Below the pieces are notes generated by a model. The model saw only the letters and a list, made by a program, of their open reading frames with translations, was not told the DNA's origin and ran no database searches. Both the position numbers and the translations under genes were made by a program. 64,000 nt of DNA from Miscanthus floridulus (lineage: Eukaryota; Streptophyta; Magnoliopsida; Poales; Poaceae), in contig NC_089593.1 in NCBI RefSeq assembly GCF_019320115.1, forward strand, positions 14,474,789 through 14,538,788, written 5' to 3'. Of the stretch, positions 9,467 to 21,068 are shown in pieces. Position 1 is the first letter of the stretch; every line of letters starts with the position of its first letter.

Positions 9467-12400
9467 GTGAACTACAAGACCGGTGGAAGTCATTGGGTTA
9501 TTGATAGTGGTTGCACTCAACATATGACCGGTGATCCTCATATGTTCACCTCACTAGATGAAGAGGTAGATGGACAAGAGAAAATAACATTTGGAGATAA
9601 TTCAAAGGGCAAGGTTAAAGGATTGGGTAAAGTGGCAATATCAAATGATCATTCCATCTCAAACGTGCTCTATGTTGCTTCATTGAGCTTCAACTTGCTA
9701 TCCGTTGGGCAATTGTGTGATCTTGGCTTTCAATGCTTATTCACCGAGAAGGAGGTTGTTGTATCCAAGGTAGATGACAATCAAGTGATATTCAATGGAT
9801 TTAGATACAACAACTTATATCTAGTTGACTTCACCTCCGAAGATGCAAACTTGAAGACTTGCCTATTCACCAAAACAACACTTGGGTGGCTATGGCATAG
9901 AAGACTTGCTCATGTTGGGATGAGCTCACTCAAGAAGCTTATGATAAATGATTTGGTGAGAGGGTTGAAGGATGTGAAGTTTGAGAAAGACAAGCTTTGT
10001 AGTGCATGTCAAGCCGGCAAGCAAGTTGCAAATACTCATCCAACCAAAGCTTTCATGTCAACCACAAGAGTGCTAGAACTCCTACACATAGATTTATTTG
10101 GACCAACAACATACAAGAGTTTGGGAGGAAATCTCTATTGTCTTATGATTGTGGATGACTATTCAAGATATACATGGGTGTTCTTCCTTCATGACAAATC
10201 CGAAGTTGCATCTTGTTTCAAGAAGTTTGCCAAGAGAGCACAAAATGAATTTGAAGTGAAGCTCAAGAAGATAAGAAGTGACAATGGCAAAGAGTTTGAC
10301 AACACAAACATAGAAGCTTATTGTGATGAAGTTGGAATCAAACATGAAGTCTCCGCAACCTATACTCCTCAACAAAATGGTATAGTTGAGAGGAAGAACC
10401 GGACTTTGATCACTCTTGCAAGGACAATGCTAGATGAGTACAACACCCCCGAAGCTCTATGGGCGGAAGCAATGAACACCGCATGTTATGCATCCAACCG
10501 CCTATTTCTTCAAAAGTTCCTTGTCAAGACACCATATGAGTTGCTCAATGGGAAGAAGCCGGACGTCTCCTTCTTTAGGGTGTTTGGTTGCAAGTGCTAC
10601 ATCTACAAGAAGCGGCAACACCTAGGGAAGTTTCAAAGGCGTTGTGATATAGGTTTTCTTGTTGGTTACTCATTGAAGTCCAAAGCATATAGAGCATTTA
10701 ATCATGCCACCGGCTTGGTTGAAGAAACATATGATGTGGAATTTGATGAATCTAACGGCTCCCAAGGAGCACATGAGAATCTTGATGATGTAGGTGATGA
10801 ACCATTGAGGGAGGCTATGAAGAATATTCCGGTGGGAGACATCAAGCCAAAAGATGATGAAGATGATGTACAAGTCTTTAACCAACCCTCTTCATCAAAT
10901 GTACCACAAGATGGTGATAAAGTTGGGAGAGTAGAAAATGAAGATACTCATATCTCCCATGAGCAAATGGTGGTACAAGCACAAGATGTTGATGCTCCAC
11001 AACCTCCTCCTCAAGTGGTCAATAGAAGAAATACACCTCTCCTACAAGATCATCCACAAGATCTCATCATAGAGAGTCCAACAAAGGGGGTGATGACTAG
11101 ATCTCAAAAACTTACCTCATTTATTGCTCATCACTCTTTTGTCTCTTGCTATGAGCCTACCAAGGTAGAAGAAGCTCTAAAAGATCCGGATTGGATCAAT
11201 GCCATGCATGAAGAGTTGAACAACTTCACTCGCAATGAAGTATGGAATCTTGAAGAGCGACCAAAAGGTGCAAGAGTGATTGGAACAAAGTGGGTGTTCC
11301 ACAACAAGCAAGATGATCAAGGTGTTGTTGTGAGGAACAAGGCAAGACTAGTGGCAAAGGGGTTCTCTCAAGTTGAAGGTTTAGATTTTGGAGAAACCTT
11401 TGCACCGGTTGCAAGATTAGAAGCCATCCGTATCCTTCTTGCATATGCATCACATCATGAAATGAAACTATATCAAATGGATGTGAAAAGTGCATTCTTA
11501 AATGGCTTTATTAATGAACTAGTCTATGTTGATCAACCTCCCGGGTTTGAAGACCCTAGATATCCTAATCATGTTTATAGGTTGTCCAAGGCACTATATG
11601 GGCTTAAGCAAGCCCCAAGAGCTTGGTATGAGCGCCTTCGGGATTTCCTTATTGAGAAGGGCTTCACCATTGGGAAGGTCGACACCACACTATTCACCAA
11701 GAAGCTTGATGGGCATATCTTCATTTGTCAAGTATATGTTGATGATATTATATTTGGATCATCAAATGAAGACTCATGCAAAGAATTTGGTGAATTGATG
11801 TCTAAGGAGTTCGAGATGTCAATGATTGGTGAGCTTACATTCTTTCTTGGTTTTCAAGTCAAGCAAATGAAAGAAGGCATCTTCATCTCTCAAGAGAAAT
11901 ACACAAAAGACCTTCTCAAGAGATTCAAGATGGATGAATGTAAGCCAATCAAGACCCCAATGCCTACTAATGGACATCTCGACCTAGATGAGGGAGGTAA
12001 CTTGGTTGATCAAACTCTCTACCGTTCTATGATTGGTAGCTTGTTATATTTAACCGCATCTAGGCCCGACATCATGTTTAGTGTGTGTATGTGTGCTAGG
12101 TTTCAAGCTAGTCCAAAGGAAACACATTTAATTGCCGTAAAAAGAATCCTTAGGTATCTTAAGCACACGCCAAGCATTGGCCTTTGGTATCCCAAAGGAG
12201 CTTTATTTGAATTAATTGGCTATTCCGATTCGGATTACGCCGGATGCAAAGTTGATAGAAAGAGCACATCCGGAGGGTGCCATTTGCTTGGTAGATCACT
12301 TGTGTCTTGGTCCTCCAAGAAACAAAATAGTGTGGCTTTGTCCACCGCTGAAGCGGAATACATTGCCGCGGGTGCTTGTTGTGCACAAATATTATACATG

Positions 12401-12760
12401 AAACAAACTTTACTAGACTATGGAGTAGTTTTAGAGAAAGTACCTCTTTTGTGTGACAATGAAAGTGCGGTAAAACTTGCAAATAATTCGGTTCAACACT
12501 CTTGCACCAAGCATATAGATATCCGCCATCACTTTCTAAGAGATCATGTAGCTAAAAATGATATATCACTAGAAGGTGTAAGATCCGAAGATCAATTAGC
12601 GGATATCTTCACTAAACCGCTAGATGAGGCTACATTTTGTAGATTGCGGAACGAGCTCAATGTACTTGATTTTAGTAACTTCACAAAAAAAATTGAGCTT
12701 GTGTTGTCCCTTGCATTCATTATAATATACAACATGTTTAATTTGTGGAAATGCATATAG
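9467..12760 (+). CDS. pol: pol polyprotein of the SIRE-like element (protease, integrase, RT, RNase H)
   Basis: A single open frame of 1097 codons with no internal stop, in the same frame as the end of gag but separated from it by TGA (9449) and TAG (9464) seven codons upstream. Order: aspartic protease DSG at residues 13-15; integrase zinc finger with His near 143 and CxxC near 178-181; integrase catalytic Asp 209, Asp 272 and Glu 308 (D,D-35-E spacing); reverse transcriptase with [18 protein letters not shown] and YVDD at 757-760; RNase H starting near YSDSDYAG at 919 and ending [12 protein letters not shown] and DIFTKPL. Integrase before RT defines copia. The track start is a GTG after the stop; translation probably reaches pol by readthrough or splicing. 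The enzymes appear intact although gag is broken. Confidence 0.95.
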   Translation: MNYKTGGSHWVIDSGCTQHMTGDPHMFTSLDEEVDGQEKITFGDNSKGKVKGLGKVAISNDHSISNVLYVASLSFNLLSVGQLCDLGFQCLFTEKEVVVSKVDDNQVIFNGFRYNNLYLVDFTSEDANLKTCLFTKTTLGWLWHRRLAHVGMSSLKKLMINDLVRGLKDVKFEKDKLCSACQAGKQVANTHPTKAFMSTTRVLELLHIDLFGPTTYKSLGGNLYCLMIVDDYSRYTWVFFLHDKSEVASCFKKFAKRAQNEFEVKLKKIRSDNGKEFDNTNIEAYCDEVGIKHEVSATYTPQQNGIVERKNRTLITLARTMLDEYNTPEALWAEAMNTACYASNRLFLQKFLVKTPYELLNGKKPDVSFFRVFGCKCYIYKKRQHLGKFQRRCDIGFLVGYSLKSKAYRAFNHATGLVEETYDVEFDESNGSQGAHENLDDVGDEPLREAMKNIPVGDIKPKDDEDDVQVFNQPSSSNVPQDGDKVGRVENEDTHISHEQMVVQAQDVDAPQPPPQVVNRRNTPLLQDHPQDLIIESPTKGVMTRSQKLTSFIAHHSFVSCYEPTKVEEALKDPDWINAMHEELNNFTRNEVWNLEERPKGARVIGTKWVFHNKQDDQGVVVRNKARLVAKGFSQVEGLDFGETFAPVARLEAIRILLAYASHHEMKLYQMDVKSAFLNGFINELVYVDQPPGFEDPRYPNHVYRLSKALYGLKQAPRAWYERLRDFLIEKGFTIGKVDTTLFTKKLDGHIFICQVYVDDIIFGSSNEDSCKEFGELMSKEFEMSMIGELTFFLGFQVKQMKEGIFISQEKYTKDLLKRFKMDECKPIKTPMPTNGHLDLDEGGNLVDQTLYRSMIGSLLYLTASRPDIMFSVCMCARFQASPKETHLIAVKRILRYLKHTPSIGLWYPKGALFELIGYSDSDYAGCKVDRKSTSGGCHLLGRSLVSWSSKKQNSVALSTAEAEYIAAGACCAQILYMKQTLLDYGVVLEKVPLLCDNESAVKLANNSVQHSCTKHIDIRHHFLRDHVAKNDISLEGVRSEDQLADIFTKPLDEATFCRLRNELNVLDFSNFTKKIELVLSLAFIIIYNMFNLWKCI

Positions 12761-13079
12761 GGCTTGTCTAACATGGTTAAGATAACCGCCGAAAAGCGTG
12801 TGAAGAAGCTTAACCTTGGATCAAACTTGACAAGCAACTAGATTTACTTACATGTATTACATATGCATGAATTTCGTTTTGTCGTTTTGTTCCATTTGCC
12901 TTATTGTTGCCTATTTTCTTAAAAAGAATTATAGCCTAAGGCAAAATATTTTGAAAAATATGAGGGTTTGAGAGAGGTCACTCACATCAGTCCCAATTGG
13001 TGTTTATTTGGATCTTATTCAAGTTGGGACTTGATTGGGAACAGGCAGCGCGAAGGAAGTTTGAAGATTTGCTGGAAAA
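12761..13079 (+). other. Non-coding spacer after pol
   Basis: AT-rich sequence following the pol stop, with no long frame and no recognised domain. It leads into the motif-rich region from 13080. Confidence 0.6.
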
Positions 13080-13400
13080 GGTGCACCGGACGCTGCACCG
13101 GACGCTGCTGTTCAGCGTCCGGTCAGTTCACAGGAGGTGAACTGCTGTTGAAGGAGTGACCAGACGCTGCGTCTGTGCGTCCGGTCAGAAAGGGTTCAGC
13201 GTCCGGTCGATCGGAGGAAGATCAAATTGTACTGACCGGACCCTGCCTGCGTCCGGTCATGGACCACCGGACACGTCCGGTCCCAATTCCAGAGGATTTG
13301 GACCTCTCTGGAATCGACCGGACGCTGGGTGGTAGCGTCCGGTCGCTACCACCGGAGCGTCCGGTCAGTGGATCTCGCGCGTCTTAAGGACTCTTTTCCC
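13080..13400 (+). promoter_or_regulatory. Internal copy of the LTR-type CCGGACGC motif cluster
   Basis: About 300 bp carry at least ten direct or inverted copies of the CCGGACGC / GCGTCCGGTCA motif, the same motif that fills U3 of both LTRs just upstream of their TATA boxes. Here the cluster ends shortly before TTATTTATCC at about 13428. It may act as a second promoter or enhancer for the extra ORF, or as a structural RNA element. Function is inferred; the shared motif is seen directly. Confidence 0.55.
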
Positions 13401-14199
13401 GTTTCCTTTTCTGTCGCGTTTAGGGGGTTATTTATCCGAACCTTTCTTCTTCCTTGACCTAACCCAAGCCGCCGCCGTGCCCTAGCCCAAGTAGCCGCCG
13501 CACGGTTGCGCCGCCGCCTTCTCGCGCCTCACCTCGCGCCCGCGCCTCCGTGCCCCTGCCTAGCCGCGCCGCCGCAGCCTCCCCGAGCCCGCAGCCGAGC
13601 CTCGCGCCCCGGCCTAGCGCGCCACCGAGCCCCGCGCCAGTCATCTCGGAGCACCGCCGTCCCACGCGCCACCATGCCTGCTCCGCTCCTCGCCGGCCTC
13701 CTCACGCCCAAGCTCGTCGTTCCACCGTTGCCAAGGCTACAAATCTTCGCCAAGTGCTCTTGCTCTATCCTCCCATTGTTTGGTAAGGCGAGTTTTTGCG
13801 TTTCAATCTTGATCTCCAATTGTGACCTAGATCAATTCTAAATGCACTGATTCCAAATTGCATTCAGGGCGTTTGACCTAACCCTAGCCCGGTTCCGAGG
13901 ATCCCCCGCGTGATATCTTATCTCTTCTCGGTTCGCTGATCGTCAGGTAGAAAGCCACTCGATTCAATTTCGCATCTACATTGCTTTCTCTATTAGGATT
14001 TCGCATCTATTAGATATATGGTATTTATTTGTATATCCATCTATTCTTTCGTGCAGCGAGTCAGTTCCGTTGTGTTTCGTCTGGCAGTTGGCAGTTAACT
14101 CGGAGCCAAGCTCGCGAGTAAGGATCAAGGCCAAGCCTCGAAAGCGGCAGTTTGACAGTTGATCTTCATCAGCGACAGTTCACCATCTTGTCAGTTCAG
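13401..14199 (+). other. Possible spliced leader of the env-like ORF
   Basis: Following an AT-rich TTATTTATCC stretch, a GC-rich 5'-UTR-like segment (13450-13780) is followed by GGTAAGGCG at about 13783, a good splice-donor match, and an AT-rich region with several CAG acceptors before the ATG at 14200. The GC-rich stretch gives overlapping open frames on both strands but no recognisable protein. A spliced subgenomic RNA would resemble retroviral env expression. RNA data would be decisive. Confidence 0.4.
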
Positions 14200-16662
14200 A
14201 TGGCTCGCACCAAGAATGTTGGTGGTGGCCCAAGTGATGATGATCGGAGGCCCCCGCCTCGCCAGCCAGCCGGATCTAAAGGCAAGTCAACCAAGCAGGT
14301 AACATCCAAGAAGCGGAAGTACCCCGACGCAGAGACAGCGAGAGCAGCAGCTGTTGCAGAGGCCGCAGAGCGTGCCGAGAGAGGTGGCACCCGCAGCGGA
14401 GTTTTCATTACAGATCAGCCAGTTTCACCCGCAGTCAGAGCTGCGATTGAGGAGGTTGAGCGTCGTCACGGTAGTCCAGCTGGGACTGCCACGCTTGTAG
14501 GACGACGGGTTGCCATTGAGGAGGGTCCGTCAGCACAGCAGCAGCCCCCATCAGCAGAGCCTCAGCTAGCCCAGGAGACTCAGGAGAGTCAGGAGACCGA
14601 GCCGGCACCTCAGCTACGCCGCTCGAGTCGTACCAGTGCTGCAGTTCCACCGCGGCCAGCTACACAGCACAGGGGTTCACGCCCTCTGCCCAGACCACAG
14701 GGTCCACCTCCAGTAGTTCACCTCGACCTGAGGGCCGCTATAGCCAGGCAGGTTCAGCAGCTGCGGTTTGTTGAGTTTGAGGTTTGGTTTCCCCCGAGGA
14801 GGGATGAGAGAGCAGCTGAGGGGTTCTACACGCCACTGCAGGAGGATTTCTACAATGCATATCTTAACAGTGGGGCAGTGTTCAGATCACAGAGGGTCTG
14901 TCAGAAAGAGTCCATTGTGGCAGCAGCTAGAGAGGGCATTCGGCAATACTTGTCATATTTGCCAGGACTATCAGATCTGATTGGACGGACAGGGATATAT
15001 GTACCTTCTTGGGTCCGTTAGTTTTATGCCTCGCTCTACATCGATCCTCATCACCGATTCATTCACTTTGCCTTCAACGGCAAAGACTACAGAGTGACTA
15101 GTGGCAGAGCCAGGGAGATACTGAGACTACAGGAGCAGCCTGTAAAGATGCATGAGGTTTGCTATGGACAGCAGGGGCCTCCCAGGCGTCCTCATGGAGG
15201 GCAGGTGCCCCCTATAGATTTAGTGCGGCATTACTTCAAGGAGCCTTTTGGTGAGGGGTCGAGCAGGAACCCCAGTGACTTGACTCCTACAGCGAGGATA
15301 CTAGAGGCCATCATCAGGAGGACATTGCTTCCCAGGTTGGGATACAGGGAGGGCCTGACTCGCTTACAGCTCTGGCTTCTCAATGCCATCATGCAGATGA
15401 CAGTGTTTGACATCTGGGACCTCCTTCTTTCAGAGATGGAGGATACTATAGCTGAGGGATTCAAGGGTCGCAGGCAGCTTCCCTATGCTCACTGGATCAT
15501 GTTCCTCATCCGCAGAGTTGTGATTGATAAGCCACCTGGCATGATGGATGAGTATACAGGTGCCACTACAGAGTTCCCAGCTTACAACCTGTCACAGAGG
15601 ATCAGACACGCCACTCCTCCGGCACCTAGATAGCCTAGCCGTCGTCCCGACATGCTAGAGTCCGCAGCTTAGCAGGATGAGATCATCAGAGGGATTGCAG
15701 CCACTGAGGAGGAGGAGCTAGAGGCACAGCAGGAGGTGAGTGAGTACAGTGACAGCTCCAACGACGACTATCAGCCTATACCTCAGATGCCTCCACGCAG
15801 ACACGATGCAGAGGCAGGTAGCTCCAGTTCTGCTCCACCTGCTCCACAGACAGACCCCGCTCTCATTGCTATTCTTGAGCGGATGCAGCAGGATCAGACA
15901 CGACAGGCATAGGAGACAGCTACAAGCTTCGCACAGTTTTAGGCTCGTCAGGATGAGTTTCAGTGGCAGCAGCAGCTCCTTCAGCACCAGCAGTTACTTA
16001 TGCAGCAGCAGCTCATGGGATTCATGCAGCATGTAGTGACAGCCATTGGAATCCCACTGCCATAGACTTCGCCCCAGCTTGCACAGCCTCCTACCACTTC
16101 GACGACTCCAGCAGTACAGCCCATCGGGCTTCAGAGTCAGGGACAGCCTCCAGCTCAGTTTCCTTCACCTCCTATACAGGTGTCCCAGTGGTTAGCCTCA
16201 CCTGGTGTAGCCCCGTAGTTCACTCCTTATCACACGGGTTTCTCACCAGAGCAGACGTCCTCACTATTCGTGCCTGAGTCATCAGTCTCCAGGAGTCTTG
16301 GAGCATCATTCAGTGAGTTGACCGGCATGCCTACTCCGCCTCACATGCATACTGCCGGTCCATCTACAGCCGCTCCAGCTATCATGACTACTCAGAGGCT
16401 CCCCTCGTCTGTTGCCTCGTCAGATCCTACGACAGACATACTTGCAGCTTCACAGGCAGCACCAGCTCAGACCCAGACCGCTTCAGCGACACTTCCTGCT
16501 TCAGAGGGTCAGTCAGTTTAGAGCTCAGGGTCAGATGATGATGGCACCCAGTTCCATCTTGCTCCACGTACTTCAGCGCCCGACTCGTCCGCTGCAGCCC
16601 CGCCGTCCGACCCCTAGGTTTTGGTGTTTGACGCCAAAGGGGGAGAGGGTTTGAGTATGTAG
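14200..16662 (+). pseudogene. Env-like extra ORF of the SIRE-like element, nine in-frame TAG stops
   Basis: ATG at 14200 (MARTKNVGGGPSDDD) opens a frame that keeps register for 820 codons to TAG 16660, with no frameshift and no TAA or TGA. Nine internal TAGs lie at 15019, 15631, 15673, 15910, 15940, 16063, 16216, 16519 and 16615 (about), each where Gln would suit. The N-terminal third is basic and Pro/Gln-rich. The middle (FYASLYIDPHHRFIHFAFNG..., about residues 275-470) resembles the putative plant transposon protein domain of SIRE/Athila extra ORFs. The C-terminal third is Gln/Pro/Ser-rich and ends VFDAKGGEG. Its role is unproven; env-like is a positional name. No clear transmembrane segment was seen. 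Decay fits methyl-C deamination of CAG codons. Confidence 0.8.
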
Positions 16663-17098
16663 ACTTAGGGGGAGCGAGTTTTAGGGGGAGCTAGTTATCT
16701 AGTATTAGCTTATTATATACATTTGGAGTTTTATTTGTGTGATACACAATTACTTATGCATTCGTGTGTTTACTTTCATGCATACTTTTATTTATATGTG
16801 ATAGTGCTATCTACGTGGTTGTGATATTTGACATGTGTGACTTCTACTTTGCTTTATCTATATGTCATATCACCTGTGTAATGCTCATTTGTTTTTGCTT
16901 CCGCGTTTACACTTCGAAGCAAATGAGCTTTGTTATTTGTACTCGTGCTTAATTCATATTCTTTGAGTACATTGTGTTGGCTTGGGTCATATAAGCGTGA
17001 CTAACTCTTTTGTTCTTATTGACAAAAGCTTATATGAACCAAGCCTGTCAAAAACCTCACTCCATAACATACTCGAGGTGGTATTGTCATCAATCACC
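16663..17098 (+). other. 3' untranslated region of the copia element
   Basis: T-rich, non-coding stretch between the extra ORF and the polypurine tract. Two GGGGGAGC-type purine clusters just after the ORF stop (about 16669-16691) resemble secondary polypurine tracts. No other feature is seen. Confidence 0.6.
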
Positions 17099-17111
17099 AA
17101 AAAGGGGGAGA
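17099..17111 (+). promoter_or_regulatory. Polypurine tract
   Basis: AAAAAGGGGGAGA immediately precedes the 3' LTR, the expected plus-strand priming site of reverse transcription. Confidence 0.92.
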
Positions 17112-17112
17112 T

Positions 17113-18670
17113 TGAAAGCATCTAGGCCCCTATTTGGATTTCGGTGATTAATGTCAGTACAAGATTACTATGACTAACGTGTGTTTTGCAGAGACAATTA
17201 AGTTAGGTCATGGTAATGGAGATCGATTGGGCAATCGAGGTTGTCATGCCCCTACGATGGAAATCGTTTCGGTTTTCAAAGGTTGGACGACAAGGTTAAA
17301 GATAACTAGTTCTAAGTGTCAATTAGAGTTGGAGAGACACTTAGAGTAGTTTAGGACTTTGTTTTTTCCTTTGGCCGTACTATGAAGGGGGGTATGAACG
17401 GGTAGCTTGACCTAGTTAAGTCTAGTGAGTTAGGTGTGGTGCACACTTGTTAAAACTAGCTCTAGGTAGCTCCTATGAATGCCTAAGATCTTTTGGAGCA
17501 AACTTCATTCACATATGTTCGGAAGTTGGAAGTGAATGGAGGGTCAAACACTGACCGGACGCTGGCTCCGGTGCGACCGAATGCTGGCCGCAGGGTTCGG
17601 TCAATTCATTTGACCATGAAGATCAAGTCTGGTGTGACCGGACGCTGGGAGGTCATGTGACCGGACGCTGAGGGCCAGCGTCCGGTCGACTCCAGTAAGG
17701 GTCTAGACTTGGGAAAGAGTGACCGGACGCGTCCGGTCAGTATGACCGGACCCTGAGTATCCAGCGTCCGGTCGTTTACAGTAAGCATCCAAGAGCGACC
17801 GGACGCATCCGGTCGGTACTGACCGGATCCTAACAGCGTCCGGTCATCACTTGAAAACTGGTTCATGGGTTGAACTGACCGGAGCGTCCGGTCATCCCGC
17901 AGAGGCTCATAACGGTTCGTTTTTCAGGCTGGCTTATAAATAGAAGCTCCACTCGTGAGTGGAGCATCTTTTGCTCATTCCAACAGCTGAGAAACACGTT
18001 TGTGAGTGCCAAGAAGAGCAAGGTCCTAGTGAGGTGTTTGTGATTTGAGAATCCAAGAGAGTAGCCTCACTAGCAAATCAAGAGTAGCAAAGTGTGCATC
18101 CATCTTCTCATTAGGCTTCGCGTGGTCAAGTGAGAGTTCATGCTTGTTACTCTTGGTGATCGCCATCACCTAGACGGCTTGGTGGTGATTGGTAGTTTGG
18201 TGTTCACCCGGCGGAGCTTGTGGGTGACCCAACTCAAGTTGTGAGCGGCTTTGGGTGATTCGCCGCGACGGAGTGTCAAAGAATCAACCCGTAGAGAGCA
18301 CTTGATCCTTGCGCGGATCAAGGGGGAGCTACACCCTTGCGCGGGTGCTCCAACGAGGACTAGTGGGGAGTGGCGACTCTCCGATACCTCGGCAAAACAT
18401 CGCCGTGTTCCTTTCTCTCTCTATTTACTTTGAGCACTTACTTTGAGCATTTACCTTGAGCAATTCAATACTTGTTTTTACTTCCATAAGAATTGCTTGC
18501 TAGAGTAAGTTTGGAACTTAGGTTGAGAGGTTGTTGTGCATTAGTTTGATATAAACACTTTTCTAGGCGCAAGGGGTTAATTGGGCTATCCGTAGGATTT
18601 GATTATTGCAAGAAAATTTAGAATTAGCCCAATTCACCCCCCCCCCCTCTTGGGCATCTTGATCCTTTCA
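17113..18670 (+). repeat. 3' LTR of the SIRE-like element (1558 bp)
   Basis: Starts TGAAAGCATC and ends CTTTCA before the GGACA duplication at 18671-18675. TATA box at 17935-17942. It is nearly identical to the 5' LTR except for about 25 substitutions (eye count, mostly C/T and G/A) and a 21-bp deletion near 17880 that removes one GCGTCCGGTCATC repeat. Confidence 0.95.
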
Positions 18671-18675
18671 GGACA

Positions 18676-19946
18676 GACTAGTTCTAAGTGTCAATTGGAG
18701 TTGGGAGACACTTAGGGTAGTTTAGGACAATGTTTTTTCCTTTGGCCATACTATAAAGGGAGATATGAACTAGTATCTTGACCTAACTAGGTAAATCTAA
18801 TAATTTAGGTGTGGTGCCCACTTGTCAAACTTAGCACGAGGTAGCTTTGAGAAGGCCCAAAGATCATTTGAAATTAACCCCATTCACAAATAAGTTGGAA
18901 TTGGAAGTGAATGAAGGGTGAAATGGGGCATCGAACCCTAGCTCAAGGAGCCATTAGACCAAAGGTTGTGGTCCGTTGCATGCTGGCAAAGCACAGCTAG
19001 GGTTTGAGGGCATTTGACCCTAGCCTAAGGGTCCATCGGACCATGTGTTGTAGGGATTGTACACCAAGGGTTTGGTCTACAAGGCATTGGACCGAGCTAC
19101 AAAGGTGCATCGGACCATTGGCTCCCGGTCTGATGGCACTCAGAGAGACCGTGAGCATTGGTCCGATGCAAGACATCGGACGGTCCGGTGATCCTCCATT
19201 CAATGTAGTGCATTTATAACAGCTAGTTTAGTCGTTAGGAGGGTATTTATACCCATCCAACTCGTCCAAAGAATCTCTCTTGCCATTTGTTTTAGCTAAT
19301 AGCATACATTGGAGACCAAGGGGAGTTCATGCTTAGTGGGTGATTGAGATTTGATAATCACAAGATTAAGGACCTCGTTAGTGCATAGGGAGTAGCAACT
19401 GTGCATCCACCTTCCTCATTAGGCTTGTTTGGGTCAAGTGAGAGTTTGTGCTTGTTACTCTTGGTGATCAGCATCACCTAGACGGCTTGGCGACCATTAG
19501 GATCTTGGTGATCTCTCGGTGGTGATTGTGAGAGGCCTAACTCATGGTGTAAACGGTTGTGGGTGATTCACCATGCTAGAATGGTGAAGAATCAACCCGT
19601 AGAGAGCACTTGATCCTTACGCGGATCAAGGGAGACCGACACTCCCTTGCACAGGAGCTCCAACGAGGACTAGTGGGGAGTGCTAATTCTCCAATACCCC
19701 CCAAAAAACATCATCTTGTTCCTAACCCTTCTCCTTTACTTTAATGCAATTTATATTTATGTTTTTACATTCCTAAAATTGCCATGATAGAATAGGGTTG
19801 GAACCTAGGGTGCAAAACTTTGTGCATAGGACATAAAACACTTTAGGCACTAGGGGTGAAATGGGCTAAGCGATAAGCTTTATTTGTTGCGAAATTTTTT
19901 AGATTAGCCTAATTCACCCACTGTCTTGGGCATCTTGATCCTTCCA
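18676..19946 (+). mobile_element. Solo LTR of a SIRE-like copia element, right part
   Basis: Continues the LTR cut at 5438 and resumes GACTAGTTCTAAGTGTC as in the array units. A weak TATA-like GTATTTATACCC lies near 19233-19244. The C-terminal part parallels the inserted element's LTR (AATCAACCCGTAGAGAGCAC, GGACTAGTGGGGAGTG). It ends GATCCTTCCA before ATAGC at 19947-19951, the same five bases that precede 5245. Confidence 0.8.
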
Positions 19947-19951
19947 ATAGC

Positions 19952-20566
19952 GAAGTAGGAAAACCACATTCAAATAGCTGGCAAAGTGAGAAAAAGCAAA
20001 TCCTTTTGTTAAACCTTAGTTAAACAAAAAGGTCTACTTTATCTAAAACCGTAGTTAGTCCAAAATCCAACCGAAAAATCTGAATCTTAATGAGTCCTTC
20101 TGGTTCTATCAATAATCAAACCCACACTCAAAGTCGTTAGACCGAGACAACGGTCGATGTCTATATAACCACCATCTTGTCTCCACGCAATTCCTCCTTG
20201 TCTCAGCCCGAATCACGCCTGCATGATGATGAGCGGCCACCTCCTCCACTGATGCCGGTGCATTAGCCTCATATACCAACGCTAGTGATCCTCCTCCCCG
20301 CTTGACGCTCCCCATATCCATCACCCATGCCCGCCTCCAGTGACCCTCTCTCCGCTAGATTCATCGCACGACTAATGCTTGGATCCGCGGTGAGGAGGCT
20401 GAATTAGACTAGATCCCAAATTGAATCTTCCTCGTTGGTAAGCAATCCTAGTTTGTCCTCCTCCTCAGCTATATTCTATTGTCCCAAAGGGTTCATCGTA
20501 AGGCCAATGGGTGGAGATTCTTGTTTTTCATTGATTTCAATATGTGGTGCCTGGAAGAAGCATTTA
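19952..20566. other. No gene recognised
   Basis: Unique-looking, moderately AT-rich sequence. Short overlapping frames occur on both strands, but none shows a recognisable motif. Nothing repetitive is obvious. Confidence 0.5.
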
Positions 20567-20802
20567 AGGTGTGTTTGGTTTGCAGCCTTCCAAGTAGCAT
20601 AGTGACTACTCCCTCCGTCCCATTGAGTTTGTCGTTGGAAAACCGTGCCCCCCTCACAATCCCGATTCTCGAGCGACAAACTCAATGGGACGGAGGGAGT
20701 AGGTAGCAATCTTCACCCTAGGCGTCTGAAATCGGACAACTGCGAGCGAGCACAGCGCGCCAGTGCCTGACAAGGCTATCTGGGGCGCAACCAAACAAGC
20801 CC
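20567..20802. mobile_element. Tourist-like MITE (duplication TTA)
   Basis: Ends AGGTGTGTTTGGTTTG and CAACCAAACAAGCCC are imperfect inverted repeats, flanked by TTA at 20564-20566 and 20803-20805. A Stowaway MITE lies inside it at 20609-20699. Confidence 0.6.
20609..20699. mobile_element. Short palindromic Stowaway-like MITE (91 bp, duplication TA)
   Basis: CTCCCTCCGTCCCATTGAG at the left is exactly inverted at the right (CTCAATGGGACGGAGGGAG); the pairing extends to about 26 bp. TA flanks both ends (20607-20608, 20700-20701). These ends and TA target are typical of Stowaway (Tc1/mariner-derived) MITEs of grasses. The element is unusually short. Confidence 0.88.
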
Positions 20803-20850
20803 TTACAAGTCCGATTTTAAGTGATCCCAACACGTCCATTAGTTGGTCTA

Positions 20851-21066
20851 CTCTCTCCGTCCCAAAATAGATGATCTTATAACATTCAAATTTGTTCACA
20901 AAATAATTGATCTTCTCAACATTTTTTTTTCTTTTCCCAATACATTTTATCTTTTTCCAATACATCTCCATTTCTATACTCCTTGAGAGAGGTATTTTGG
21001 TCTTTTGGCTCAGCATTGTTTATCGTGAGAGTTTCTAAAACATCAGCTAATATGGAAAGGAGGGAG
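20851..21066. mobile_element. Stowaway-like MITE (216 bp, duplication TA)
   Basis: Left end CTCTCTCCGTCCCAAAATAG and right end AAAGGAGGGAG are degenerate inverted repeats flanked by TA (20849-20850, 21067-21068). The interior is AT-rich and non-coding. Confidence 0.75.
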
Positions 21067-21068
21067 TA

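Larger units (their letters stand above)
5439..18670 (+). mobile_element. SIRE/Maximus-like Ty1-copia LTR retrotransposon, 13.2 kb
   Basis: Complete element bounded by a perfect 5-bp duplication GGACA (5434-5438 and 18671-18675). Order on the plus strand: LTR, PBS, gag with coiled coil and two CCHC knuckles, protease, integrase, reverse transcriptase, RNase H (copia order), long spacer, env-like extra ORF, polypurine tract, LTR. The large gag, stop-separated gag and pol, and extra ORF after pol are known features of the SIRE/Maximus lineage. The LTRs differ at roughly 25 sites by my eye count over about 1.56 kb, mostly transitions, plus a 21-bp indel, so the insertion is fairly young. Coding frames carry stops and frameshifts, so this copy is probably non-autonomous. 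Confidence 0.95.

Noticed and set aside
13506..13841. GC-rich overlapping frames before the env-like ORF as genes
   Set aside because: Frames are open on both strands because of base composition, with no domain. Better explained as a leader.
14200..16662. An alternative genetic code or programmed TAG readthrough in the env-like ORF
   Set aside because: This is plant nuclear DNA, pol and the HIPP gene use normal stops, and the TAGs track Gln positions in decayed elements. Deamination is simpler.
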